Part shown: piece after piece, positions 47,105 to 55,685 of the stretch
How positions within the stretch are numbered: the stretch's first letter is position 1
How the letters are laid out: each line of letters starts with the position of its first letter
Assembly: GCF_014252255.1 (NCBI RefSeq)
Contig: NZ_CP059213.1
Span: 248,001-312,000, forward strand
Length of the DNA: 64,000 nt
Reading direction: 5' to 3'
DNA from: Blattabacterium cuenoti
GTDB lineage: Bacteria > Bacteroidota > Bacteroidia > Flavobacteriales > Blattabacteriaceae
Program-made: the position numbers and the translations under genes
Notes under the pieces: model-generated
Databases searched by the model: none
What the model was told of the DNA's origin: nothing
The model's input: only the letters and a program-made list of their open reading frames with translations

Positions 47105-48172
47105 TTGAAAATAAATTGTTTTGTTTATAAAAATAAAAAATATTCTATAGATAAAAATGGAGAAGTAACAAGAAAAAGTCATTCTAATATCGCTTTAATA
47201 AAATATTGGGGAAAACATAATAAAAAAATTCAAATTCCGTTAAATTCTTCTATTAGTTATTCACTAAAAAATATCTATACGGTAACACGATTAATTTATC
47301 ATAAACATAAAAAAGAAAAAAAAAATTTTTCTATAAAAATTTTTTTTTCAGGAAAAGAAAAAACTAGTTTTCTTCCAAAGATATTTGATTTTTTTCATAG
47401 AATTTCATTTTATTGTTCTTATTTATTGGATTTTAATTTTATTATAGAAACCTATAATACTTTTCCACATAGTAGCGGAATAGCTTCTTCTGCTTCTTCC
47501 ATGAGCGCTTTAGCATTATGTGTTATGGAAATAGAAAAAAAATTAGTTTCTTCTTTAGAAGAAGATTTTTTTTTAAAAAAAGCTTCTTTTTTAGCAAGAT
47601 TAGGTTCAGGTAGTGCTTGTAGATCTATTTATCCTGGACTGGTTGTATGGGGCAATCATAAATCTATAAAAGGAAGTAACGATTTTTATGCTATTCCATA
47701 TCCATATAAAATACATACAATTTTTACAAAATTGGTAAATACTATTTTAATTATAGATGAAAAACCCAAAAAGATTTTAAGTTCAAAAGGACATCTATTA
47801 ATGAATAGCCATCTTTATGCTAAAGAAAGATTTAAATCTGCTAATAAAAATATGGATAGTCTTATATCCATATTAAAAATAGGAGATTTTCAAGAATTTG
47901 GAGAATTAATAGAACATGAAGCTTTAACACTTCATGCCATGATTATGACATCTCGTCCCTATTTTTTATGGATGAAACCAAATACTATAAATGTTATTCA
48001 ATCTGTATGGGATTTTAGAAAAGAAAGTAAAAAAAATATTTATTTTACATTAGATGCAGGTGCAAATGTTCATCTGTTATACCCTATTGAAGAAAAAAAA
48101 ATCATCCTAAAATGGATATACAGTGATCTTTTTTCTTTTTGTAAAAAAATTATAGAAAGTTTTTGTTATTAA
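47105..48172 (+). CDS. mvaD: Diphosphomevalonate decarboxylase (TTG start)
   Basis: GHMP-kinase-fold enzyme that makes isopentenyl diphosphate from mevalonate diphosphate, so this lineage uses the mevalonate route. The SNIALIKYWGKHN motif is near 28-40, the phosphate loop PHSSGIASSASSM near 122-134, GSGSACRSIYPG follows, and DAGANVHLL holds the C-terminal catalytic region. 355 residues. The start is a TTG placed directly after the upstream stop; the next ATG would cut off conserved residues. Isoprenoids feed the undecaprenyl carrier used by UppP and MraY. Confidence 0.92.
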   Translation: MKINCFVYKNKKYSIDKNGEVTRKSHSNIALIKYWGKHNKKIQIPLNSSISYSLKNIYTVTRLIYHKHKKEKKNFSIKIFFSGKEKTSFLPKIFDFFHRISFYCSYLLDFNFIIETYNTFPHSSGIASSASSMSALALCVMEIEKKLVSSLEEDFFLKKASFLARLGSGSACRSIYPGLVVWGNHKSIKGSNDFYAIPYPYKIHTIFTKLVNTILIIDEKPKKILSSKGHLLMNSHLYAKERFKSANKNMDSLISILKIGDFQEFGELIEHEALTLHAMIMTSRPYFLWMKPNTINVIQSVWDFRKESKKNIYFTLDAGANVHLLYPIEEKKIILKWIYSDLFSFCKKIIESFCY

Positions 48173-48212
48173 TTATAATATTTATATATATTATGATATT
48201 ATTATGATATAT

Positions 48213-48287
48213 GGTGGACGTAGCTCAGTTGGTTAGAGCATCAGATTGTGGTTCTGAGGGTCGCCGGTTCGAATCCGGTCGTCCACC
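48213..48287 (+). tRNA. tRNA-His (anticodon GUG)
   Basis: Acceptor GTGGACG/CGTCCAC with the extra 5' G (48213) opposite discriminator C (48287), the identity mark of tRNA-His. Anticodon stem TCAGA/TCTGA with loop TTGTGGT (anticodon GTG). D-arm AGCTCAGTTGGTTAGAGC and T-arm CCGGTTCGAATCCGG are standard. The cognate hisS is at 25-26.4 kb. Confidence 0.96.
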
Positions 48288-48309
48288 CTACCCTTACCCT
48301 TACCTACCT
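48284..48309 (+). repeat. TACCCT-type direct repeats after tRNA-His
   Basis: Imperfect tandem array of TACCCT/TTACCC units beginning at the tRNA-His 3' end, with unusually many C for this A+T-rich DNA. Reads as CCCTACCCTTACCCTTACC and then CTACCT. Confidence 0.6.
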
Positions 48310-48358
48310 ATTTATTTTATATTTATACCTTTATTCTATATATATATAATATAATTTA

Positions 48359-49546
48359 TTAAATTAATACTTTTTTAATTCTTGTGAAGGCTTCTATAAT
48401 TTTTTCTTCTGAAGAAGCGTAAGAAATACGTAAACATTCATTATCACCAAAAGCACTTCCACTTACAGTAGCTACTTGAGCTTTATCAAGTAAAAATTCA
48501 GAAAAATCATCTGCATTTTTAATAATTTTACCATATAATTCTTTTCCAAAAAAATAGGATACTTTTGGAAAAATATAAAAAGCTCCATTTGGTTTATTAA
48601 ATTGTACACCATCAATTTCTTTGATCATATCTAAAACTAGATTTCTCCTTTTTTTAAACTCTTTTATCATATATTCTATTTGATTAGGATCTTCTTTTAA
48701 TGCTATTATAGCGGCTCTTTGTGCAATAGAATTTGCACAAGAAGTCATTTGTCCCTGTATCTTATCACAAGATTTAGCGATCCATTCTGGAGCTCCAATA
48801 TATCCAATTCTCCATCCAGTCATGGAAAAAGATTTAGATAATCCATTTACTGTGATAACTTGATTATGAATATCAGGAAATATAGCAATACTAGTATGTT
48901 TTTTAGAATAACAAATATGTTCATAAATTTCATCAGAAAGAATCATAATTTTTGGATATTTTTTAAAAATATCTGCTAAATTTCTTAATTCTTGATAAGA
49001 ATAAACACTTCCTGTAGGATTACAAGGAGTACTGAAAATAAATAATTTAGTTTTAGACGTTATTGCTTTTTCTAATTGATATGGATGAATCTTAAAATCA
49101 TTTTTCATAGTTGTTGGTATTACGATAGGAGAAGATTCACAAAATTTTACCATCTGTAAATAACTAACCCAATAAGGAGCGGGAATAATAACTTCATCAT
49201 TTGGATTCAATAAAGATAAAAGAACATTCATTATAGCTTGTTTTGCTCCAGTAGAAACTACAATTTGATAAGGTTCATATTTTAAATGATTATCACGATA
49301 TAATTTTTTGCATATAACTTTTCTAAGTTCTAAATATCCGGATACAGGTGTATAATAATGATAACCTTCATCTATTGCTTTTTTAGCAGCATCTAAAATA
49401 AAATTAGGAGGTAAAAAATCTGGTTCTCCTAAACTTAGATTTATAACGTCATATCCTTTATTTTTTAATTCTCTTGCTTTAGATGACATAGCTATTGTTT
49501 GCGAATAAGATATATTCTGCAAACGATCAGACAATCTATTTTCCAT
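48359..49546 (-). CDS. aspC: Class I/II pyridoxal-phosphate aminotransferase (aspartate aminotransferase-like)
   Basis: PLP enzyme moving amino groups between aspartate and 2-oxoglutarate or related pairs. SLGEPDFLPP near the N-terminus, the Asn-Pro-Thr-Gly motif (CNPTGSVY), SDEIYEHICY with the cofactor-binding Asp and Tyr, and the Schiff-base Lys238 (GLSKSFSMTGWR) are seen. 395 residues fit subfamily I-beta aspartate aminotransferases. Exact substrate cannot be fixed; a second aminotransferase gene lies in the aromatic operon. Confidence 0.85.
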   Translation of the reverse strand: MENRLSDRLQNISYSQTIAMSSKARELKNKGYDVINLSLGEPDFLPPNFILDAAKKAIDEGYHYYTPVSGYLELRKVICKKLYRDNHLKYEPYQIVVSTGAKQAIMNVLLSLLNPNDEVIIPAPYWVSYLQMVKFCESSPIVIPTTMKNDFKIHPYQLEKAITSKTKLFIFSTPCNPTGSVYSYQELRNLADIFKKYPKIMILSDEIYEHICYSKKHTSIAIFPDIHNQVITVNGLSKSFSMTGWRIGYIGAPEWIAKSCDKIQGQMTSCANSIAQRAAIIALKEDPNQIEYMIKEFKKRRNLVLDMIKEIDGVQFNKPNGAFYIFPKVSYFFGKELYGKIIKNADDFSEFLLDKAQVATVSGSAFGDNECLRISYASSEEKIIEAFTRIKKVLI

Positions 49547-49571
49547 AGATATTATTTTATTAATATTAAAA

Positions 49572-49602
49572 TTTGAAATGATTACAAATCTAAATAAATT
49601 TG
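49572..49602 (+). promoter_or_regulatory. Bacteroidota-type promoter of rsmG (TTTG-N19-TAAATTTG)
   Basis: A -33 TTTG (49572-49575), exactly 19 bases of spacer, and a -7 TAAATTTG (49595-49602) match the full Bacteroidota consensus. Transcription would start near 49609, 20 bases before the ATG at 49630. It is the only site in the window where I found both elements at the right distance. Confidence 0.55.
49585..49592 (-). promoter_or_regulatory. Candidate -7 element (TAGATTTG) for the aminotransferase gene
   Basis: Matches TAnnTTTG on the minus strand, 38 bases before the ATG, inside the divergent rsmG promoter. No -33 element seen. Confidence 0.28.
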
Positions 49603-49629
49603 AATTTAAATAATGATAATAATGATAAT

Positions 49630-50250
49630 ATGGAATTAATTAAAAAATATTTTCCAAATTTATTGAATCAACAAATATATAAATTGTCTATTTTAAAAAA
49701 TTTATATGCATATTGGAATACACATGTTAATCTAATTTCTAGAAATACATTTTACAATTTTTATCAACAACATGTTCTTTTTTCTTTAGGAATAGCTAAA
49801 GTATTTTCTTTTTTTCCGGGATCATATGTTATGGATTTAGGTACAGGTGGAGGATTTCCTGGAATTCCTTTATCCATAATTTTTCCTAATACAGAATTTA
49901 TATTAGTGGATTCTATTCAAAAAAAAATTAAAATTATAGAAAAAATTATATATAATCTACATCTAAAAAATACATATACTATTTGTATACGTGCAGAAAA
50001 ATTAGAAAATAAATTTGATTTTGTGGTTACTAGAGGTGTCAATAAAATTGATATTATACATAATTGGATAAAAAATAAATTTAAATACAAATCTAATTCA
50101 AAAATTAAAAATGGAGCTTTATATCTAAAAGGAGGAAATCTTGATGAAGAATTAAAAAAATTTCCTCATGCAATAGAATATCCTTTAAATCATTATTTTC
50201 ATGAACCATTTTTTATGACTAAAAAAGTAATTTGGATTTCTAATATTTAG
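49630..50250 (+). CDS. rsmG: 16S rRNA (guanine527-N7)-methyltransferase RsmG (GidB)
   Basis: SAM-dependent enzyme acting on G527 in the 530 loop. The start gives MELIKKYFPNLLNQQ, the usual flavobacterial N-terminus; a TTG at 49600 overlaps the promoter -7 element and is rejected. NLISR near residue 40, the SAM motif VMDLGTGGGFPGIPL, and VTRGVNKIDII are present. 206 residues. It lies 16 bases upstream of the amidohydrolase gene. Confidence 0.94.
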   Translation: MELIKKYFPNLLNQQIYKLSILKNLYAYWNTHVNLISRNTFYNFYQQHVLFSLGIAKVFSFFPGSYVMDLGTGGGFPGIPLSIIFPNTEFILVDSIQKKIKIIEKIIYNLHLKNTYTICIRAEKLENKFDFVVTRGVNKIDIIHNWIKNKFKYKSNSKIKNGALYLKGGNLDEELKKFPHAIEYPLNHYFHEPFFMTKKVIWISNI

Positions 50251-50265
50251 AAAAAATAATTAATA

Positions 50266-51225
50266 ATGAATCCTAAAAAAATTTTTATAGAAAAAATAAA
50301 AAAAAAAGGAGGATGGGTTAATGCTCATGCTCACTTAGATAGAGCTTATACTTTAACAAAAAAAAATTTCAAATATTCTTATTTTTCTATTAAAAAAAAA
50401 TGGTATCTGGTAGATGAAATGAAACGTTTAGCGACAGTAGATGATATTTATGTACGTATGGAAAAAGCATTAGAATATTTTTTAATACAAGGAACACAAG
50501 CTTTGTGCACATTTATTGATGTGGATGAAATTATTGAAGATCGTTCTTTAAAAGCAGCTAAAAAATTGAAAAATAATTATGAAAATTACATTCATATTCG
50601 TTTTGCAAATCAAGTTTTAAAAGGAGTGTTGAATAATGAATCAAAATATTGGTTCGATAAATCAATAGAATTTGTGGATATTATTGGAGGATTACCTGCT
50701 AAAGATTATGGAAGAGAAGATGAACATATAGATATTTTATTAAAAACAGCTAAAAAAAAAGGAAAAATCGTACATGTACATGTTGATCAATTTAATACTA
50801 GTAAAGAAAAAGAAACCGAAAAATTAGCAAAAAAAACGATTGAACATGGAATGCAAGGAAAGGTCGTAGCCATACATAGTATTTCTTTAGCTGCTCATTA
50901 TAGAGAATATCGTTATGAAACATATAAATTGATGAAAAAAGCAGATTTAATGGTTATTTCTTGTCCTATTGCTTGGATTGATCATACAAGAAGTGAAAAA
51001 TTGACTCCTAGCCATAATTCTATTACTCCAGTGGATGAAATGGTTCCTGAAGGAATTATCGTAGCTTTTGGAACAGATAATATTTGTGATATATACAAAC
51101 CTTTTTCCGATGGAAATCTATGGATAGAATTACGTGTTATGTTAGAAGCATGTCATTATTATGATATAGATCATTTAGTAGAAATTGCTACAATAAATGG
51201 ATTAAAAGTATTAGGATTAATATAA
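50266..51225 (+). CDS. Amidohydrolase-superfamily protein (cytosine-deaminase-like), substrate unknown
   Basis: TIM-barrel metal hydrolase. The metal ligands are recognisable: His21-x-His23 (NAHAHLDR), His172 (HVHVDQ), His204 (AIHSIS) and Asp271 (FGTDNI), the set of mononuclear deaminases such as cytosine deaminase. At 319 residues it is shorter than E. coli CodA, lacking the N- and C-terminal beta-sandwich parts. Activity could be deamination or ring opening; the substrate cannot be read from sequence. It probably shares a transcript with rsmG. Confidence 0.78.
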   Translation: MNPKKIFIEKIKKKGGWVNAHAHLDRAYTLTKKNFKYSYFSIKKKWYLVDEMKRLATVDDIYVRMEKALEYFLIQGTQALCTFIDVDEIIEDRSLKAAKKLKNNYENYIHIRFANQVLKGVLNNESKYWFDKSIEFVDIIGGLPAKDYGREDEHIDILLKTAKKKGKIVHVHVDQFNTSKEKETEKLAKKTIEHGMQGKVVAIHSISLAAHYREYRYETYKLMKKADLMVISCPIAWIDHTRSEKLTPSHNSITPVDEMVPEGIIVAFGTDNICDIYKPFSDGNLWIELRVMLEACHYYDIDHLVEIATINGLKVLGLI

Positions 51226-51241
51226 TCAATCAATAAATAAT

Positions 51242-52741
51242 TTATTTTTTTCCTCTTTTTTCGGGACGCATTTGTGGAAATAATAAAACTTCTTGAATAG
51301 AATATTTTTGAGTTAGTAACATTATTAAACGATCTATTCCAATTCCAATTCCTGCAGTAGGAGGCATTCCAAACTCTAAAGCACGTATAAAATCTTTATC
51401 AATTAACATTGATTCATCTTTTTGATTTTTTTCAGATAACTCCATTTGTTTCCGTAAACGATTAAGTTGATCTATAGGATCATTCAGTTCTGAATAAGCA
51501 TTAGCTATTTCTTGTCCATTAATAATAAGTTCAAAACGTTCTGATAAATTTTTTTTATGACGATGTTTTTTCGTTAAAGGACTCATTTCTATTGGATAAT
51601 CAATAATAAAAGTAGGATTAATGTAATTTTTTTCGCATTTTTCTTCAAAAATATTCTCAATAAGTTTAGCTTTACTCATTTTTACATTTTCTTCTATATA
51701 CAATTTTTTACATACTTTTCTTAATTCATTTTCTTCCATATTTTCTAAATTAAATCCTGTATATTTTTTAATAGAATCTAATATAGGAATACGAGGAAAA
51801 GGAGTATGAAAATTAATATGATTATTTTCTTTTTTTTGAAATATATACCATATAGACTTCATTAATTTTTCTGTAAAATTCATCATCCAATAATAGTCTT
51901 TATAAGCAATATAAAGCTCTAATACAGTAAATTCTGGATTATGAATACGATCCATTCCCTCATTTCTAAAATTTCTAGAAAATTCATAAACACCGTGAAA
52001 TCCACCAATTATAAGTCTTTTTAAATAAAGTTCATTAGCTATACGTAAATATAATGGAATACCTAATGTATTGTGATAAGTTTCAAAAGGTCGAGCTATA
52101 GCTCCTCCAGGAATAGATTGTAAAATAGGAGTATCTACTTCTATATAACCTTTTTTATCAAGGTAATTCCTTATTTTTTGTATGATACGAGTTCTTTTTA
52201 AAAAAATTTCTTTCACATGATCATTTACTATAAGATCTACATAACGCATACGATAACGTTGCTCTGTATTAGAAAAAGAATCATATATTTTTTTATTTTT
52301 TTTATCCACTTTTACTTGTGGTAGTGGTCGTATAGATTTTGCTAATAAAGTTAATTTATGAGCATATATAGTAATTTCATTCATTTTTGTTTTAAATAAA
52401 AAACCTTTTATTCCAATAATATCTCCTATATCTATAAGTTTCTTTAAAAAAATATTATAAGTATCCTCTTTTCCCATTTTATCTGATGATAAATGATTTT
52501 TAGAAAAATATACTTGTATACAATCCGTATGATCTTTTATTTCTCCAAATGAAGCTTTTCCTAAAAATCGAAAACGCATTAAACGTCCGGCAATACTAAT
52601 AACTTTTTTTTCAATAAAATTTTTTTTTATATTATAAATAGGACTAGTAACATTATATTCATCTGATGGATAAGGATTTATTCCTAATAATTTAAGTTTA
52701 TCTAGTTTTTGTATACGTATTATTTGTTGTTCTGATGGCAT
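51242..52741 (-). CDS. lysS: Lysyl-tRNA synthetase (class II)
   Basis: Charges tRNA-Lys. The N-terminal OB-fold (SIAGRLMRFRFLGKASF) binds the anticodon; the catalytic core has motif 2 FRNEGMDRIHNPEFT and motif 3 GIGIGIDRLIML. ILQSIPGGAIARPF and ELYLKRLIIGG are family-typical. 499 residues is normal. Divergent from lipB, with 100 bases between the start codons. Confidence 0.96.
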   Translation of the reverse strand: MPSEQQIIRIQKLDKLKLLGINPYPSDEYNVTSPIYNIKKNFIEKKVISIAGRLMRFRFLGKASFGEIKDHTDCIQVYFSKNHLSSDKMGKEDTYNIFLKKLIDIGDIIGIKGFLFKTKMNEITIYAHKLTLLAKSIRPLPQVKVDKKNKKIYDSFSNTEQRYRMRYVDLIVNDHVKEIFLKRTRIIQKIRNYLDKKGYIEVDTPILQSIPGGAIARPFETYHNTLGIPLYLRIANELYLKRLIIGGFHGVYEFSRNFRNEGMDRIHNPEFTVLELYIAYKDYYWMMNFTEKLMKSIWYIFQKKENNHINFHTPFPRIPILDSIKKYTGFNLENMEENELRKVCKKLYIEENVKMSKAKLIENIFEEKCEKNYINPTFIIDYPIEMSPLTKKHRHKKNLSERFELIINGQEIANAYSELNDPIDQLNRLRKQMELSEKNQKDESMLIDKDFIRALEFGMPPTAGIGIGIDRLIMLLTQKYSIQEVLLFPQMRPEKRGKK

Positions 52742-52761
52742 ATATTCATTTATGTATGTAT

Positions 52762-52769
52762 CAAAAATA
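52762..52769 (-). promoter_or_regulatory. Candidate -7 element (TATTTTTG) upstream of lysS
   Basis: TAnnTTTG match on the minus strand about 20 bases before the lysS ATG, within the lysS-lipB divergent gap. No -33 partner. Confidence 0.25.
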
Positions 52770-52791
52770 CCAAAAATGAATAAAATGAAGG

Positions 52792-52799
52792 TATATTTG
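52792..52799 (+). promoter_or_regulatory. Candidate -7 element (TATATTTG) upstream of lipB
   Basis: TAnnTTTG match 42 bases before the lipB ATG. No clear -33 element; paired back to back with the lysS candidate. Confidence 0.3.
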
Positions 52800-52841
52800 T
52801 TTTTTTTTACATTATATTCCTTTTCTTAAAAAGAATAAACT

Positions 52842-53549
52842 ATGACAAAAAAAATACTTTTTTTCGAAGATTTAGGAAAAAAAGAATATAAAGAAACTTG
52901 GAAATATCAGAAAAAATTATTTAATGATATTATTCAAAAAAAAGTAAATAATATTTTTTCTAAAAAAGCCGGATATTTTCTATTTGTAGAACACCATCAT
53001 GTATATACTATAGGTAAAAATGGAAAAAAAGATAATCATTTGTTGGTTACATCAGATTTTTTAAAAAAAATAAATGCAACTTTTTATCAAACAGACCGAG
53101 GAGGAGATATAACTTACCATGGACCTGGACAATTGATAGGATATCCTATTTTAAATATGGATTATTTTTTTACGGATATACATAAATATCTTCGTCTTTT
53201 AGAAGAAGTTATTATCCATTTTTTGTGGAAAAATTATAAAATGAAAGGAGAACGAAAAAAAGGAAATACAGGAGTATGGTTTCATAATAAAAATGGAAAA
53301 TCGAGAAAAATATGTGCGATAGGAATTAGAATGAGTCGTTGGGTTACTATGCACGGATTTTCTTTAAATATAAATACAGATTTACGGTATTTTGATTATA
53401 TTATTCCTTGTGGAATTTATAATCAAGAAGTAACTTCTTTAAAAAAAGAATTAAAAAAAAATGATATATCTTTTCAAGAAGTAAAAAATATGGTAAAAAA
53501 ATCTTTTCAAGAAATTTTTGAAGTAAAATTCATTTCTATGAAAAAATAG
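52842..53549 (+). CDS. lipB: Octanoyl-ACP:protein octanoyltransferase LipB
   Basis: Moves octanoate from acyl carrier protein to lipoyl domains, starting lipoate synthesis for 2-oxoacid dehydrogenases. The signature GGDITYHGPGQL spans 88-99, the catalytic Lys156 (SRKICAIG) and Cys190 (IIPCGI) are both present, and MHGFSLNINTD is typical. 235 residues. Convergent with mtaB after a short gap containing a doubled AGCTCATA. Confidence 0.95.
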   Translation: MTKKILFFEDLGKKEYKETWKYQKKLFNDIIQKKVNNIFSKKAGYFLFVEHHHVYTIGKNGKKDNHLLVTSDFLKKINATFYQTDRGGDITYHGPGQLIGYPILNMDYFFTDIHKYLRLLEEVIIHFLWKNYKMKGERKKGNTGVWFHNKNGKSRKICAIGIRMSRWVTMHGFSLNINTDLRYFDYIIPCGIYNQEVTSLKKELKKNDISFQEVKNMVKKSFQEIFEVKFISMKK

Positions 53550-53576
53550 CTCATAAGCTCATAGTATATGAATAAT

Positions 53577-54902
53577 TTATTTTATAGGTTCTGCTATCAT
53601 AATTCCATCTTTATCTATTTTTTTTATAATTACATCTTGTAATGTATTAATATAAAATAAATTATATGAATTCAATGGAATCTTAATTCTAATATAATTT
53701 TCTGTATATCCATATATATATTTTTTATTTTTAGAATTTTTTTCAAATAAAACAGTTTTTTTTGTGTTAATTTGCCTGTTGCAAAAAAAACGATATTTTT
53801 TATTCGAAAGATTTCTCAAAATTTTATTACGTTGACATTGTATTTTTTTAGATACATGTTCCTGTATCAAAATAGATTTTGTATTCTCTCTAGGAGAATA
53901 GGTAAATATGTGTAAAGATGAAATTTCTAATTTTTTCAAAAAATGATAAGTTTCCAAAAAATGTTTATGTGTTTCTCCAGGAAAACCAACAATAACATCT
54001 GAACCTATATAAGCATCTGGTATGAAACTTCGTATTTTTTTTACTTTTTCTTGATAAATTTCTCGTTTATAACGTCTATGCATTTTTCCCAAAATATCGT
54101 TGCTACCAGATTGTAAAGGAATATGAAAATGAGGAACGAAATGTTTACTATTAGAAAAAAATTCAATATATTCATTTTTTAATAAATTAGGTTCTATAGA
54201 AGATAAACGTATTCTACCTTTTTCTGGTATTTTATCTATAGCTTGTATTAAATCAAAAAATGTATACAAACGACGATTTGTTCCATGTATTTTACCATAA
54301 TCCCCAATATTAATACCTGTTAAAACTATTTCTTTCACACCGTTACTAAAAATAAACTTAATATTTTTTAATATATTTTCTATACTATCAGAACGAGAGG
54401 CTCCTCTTGCCATAGGAATAATGCAATAACTACATTTATAATCACATCCATCCTGTATTTTTAAAAAAGAACGAGTTCTATTTCCGATAGAGAACGATGG
54501 AAAATAAGTATTATTTGTCTTTATCTTGGAAAGAATTTTTGGATAAGATTTTTTTAAATATTTTATATTAATATAATCTATTATTTTAAATTTTTCATTA
54601 TAACTTAAAACTAAATCTACTCCGACGATAGAAGAAACTTTTTTATAATTCAATTGAGCATAACATCCTATTGCTATAATAAAAGCTTGTGAATTTTGAT
54701 TTATAGCAGAACGTACAATGCGATTAAACTCTAATTCTGCATTTTTTGTAACAGAACAACTATTAATTATATAAATATCTGCATAATTTTTGAAAGAAAC
54801 ATGTTGATAATATAAATTAGAAAATTTTCTTGCTATAGTAGAGGTCTCTGCATAATTTAATTTACAACCAATTGTATAAAATGCTACTTTTTTTTTTACC
54901 AT
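53577..54902 (-). CDS. mtaB: tRNA t6A37 methylthiotransferase MtaB
   Basis: Radical-SAM enzyme converting t6A37 to ms2t6A in ANN-decoding tRNAs. The N-terminal domain has three cluster cysteines (GCKLNYAE, NSCSVT, GCYAQ) and the radical-SAM core has CDYKCSYC. VGFPGETHKHFLETYHFL and IHIFTYSPRENT-type motifs and a C-terminal TRAM domain (about 375-441) follow. The domain order and GCKLNYAE form favour MtaB over MiaB or RimO. 441 residues. Confidence 0.9.
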   Translation of the reverse strand: MVKKKVAFYTIGCKLNYAETSTIARKFSNLYYQHVSFKNYADIYIINSCSVTKNAELEFNRIVRSAINQNSQAFIIAIGCYAQLNYKKVSSIVGVDLVLSYNEKFKIIDYINIKYLKKSYPKILSKIKTNNTYFPSFSIGNRTRSFLKIQDGCDYKCSYCIIPMARGASRSDSIENILKNIKFIFSNGVKEIVLTGINIGDYGKIHGTNRRLYTFFDLIQAIDKIPEKGRIRLSSIEPNLLKNEYIEFFSNSKHFVPHFHIPLQSGSNDILGKMHRRYKREIYQEKVKKIRSFIPDAYIGSDVIVGFPGETHKHFLETYHFLKKLEISSLHIFTYSPRENTKSILIQEHVSKKIQCQRNKILRNLSNKKYRFFCNRQINTKKTVLFEKNSKNKKYIYGYTENYIRIKIPLNSYNLFYINTLQDVIIKKIDKDGIMIAEPIK

Positions 54903-54936
54903 TTATATTATATCCTAATTATATCCTATTATTTTA

Positions 54937-54979
54937 GGATCAGATAGATAATATTTAATATGAATATTCAATCTGATCC
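54937..54979. repeat. Hairpin-forming inverted repeat between the peroxiredoxin gene and mtaB
   Basis: Nine-bp perfect arms GGATCAGAT (54937-54945) and ATCTGATCC (54971-54979), with an inner AATATT/AATATT pairing (54950-54955 with 54963-54968). The arms are GC-richer than the flanks. It lies downstream of the peroxiredoxin gene and upstream of mtaB, so it may act as a terminator or as an mRNA-end stabiliser; a proper U-run is lacking on the minus strand. Confidence 0.5.
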
Positions 54980-54995
54980 ACTTTTTGATAATTTG

Positions 54996-55625
54996 TTAAG
55001 ATGAAAAATAATCTATAATTCCACTATTACTAGCTTTCATAGATTTTTTTCCTTTATTCCAATTTGCAGGACAAACTTCTCCACTTATTTCATAATGTTG
55101 AATAGAATCTATCATACGAATAGCTTCATGTACATTTCTACCTAAAGGAAAATCATTAATTAAAATATGTCGTATAATACCTTCTTTATCTATTAAAAAT
55201 AATCCTCTGTAAGCAATAAGTTCTCCCGTAGCCTTTAATCCTTCATTTTGATTACAAATCCAATCTCCAGATAAAACTCCATAATTATAAGATATAGTTT
55301 TATTACTATCAGAAACAATAGGGTAAGTTACACCATATATTCCACCTTTTTCTTTTGGAATCTGTAACCAAGCCCAATGAGATTGTTCTGTATCTGTAGA
55401 TACAGCAATAATTTGTACATTTCTAATGTCAAAATCCTTTATTTTTTCTTGAAATGCATAAATTTCTGTTGGGCATACAAAAGTAAAATCTTTAGGATAG
55501 AAAAAAAGTAAAATATATTTTCTACCAAAAAATTGTTCTAAAGTAAAATTTTGTACAATATCTTTTCCATTTAATACCGCACTAGATGTAAAATTAGGGG
55601 CTTTTTTTGAAATTAATGTCTTCAT
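54996..55625 (-). CDS. Typical 2-Cys peroxiredoxin (AhpC/Prx1 type)
   Basis: Reduces hydrogen peroxide and organic peroxides. Peroxidatic Cys51 lies in FYPKDFTFVCPTE and the resolving Cys in GEVCPANW near residue 185, so both halves of the disulfide cycle are present. 209 residues match eukaryotic-like Prx1/AhpC members. No ahpF is adjacent; thioredoxin is the likely reductant. Isolated gene on the minus strand. Confidence 0.93.
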   Translation of the reverse strand: MKTLISKKAPNFTSSAVLNGKDIVQNFTLEQFFGRKYILLFFYPKDFTFVCPTEIYAFQEKIKDFDIRNVQIIAVSTDTEQSHWAWLQIPKEKGGIYGVTYPIVSDSNKTISYNYGVLSGDWICNQNEGLKATGELIAYRGLFLIDKEGIIRHILINDFPLGRNVHEAIRMIDSIQHYEISGEVCPANWNKGKKSMKASNSGIIDYFSS

Positions 55626-55685
55626 TTTTCAAAAGTTTATATGAACGAATTTACCAAAAAAATTTGTATGGAAAAAAATAAAAAA

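Noticed and set aside
49600..49629. TTG-initiated extension of rsmG
   Set aside because: The codon lies within the -7 promoter element and the added residues are Asn/Asp low-complexity.
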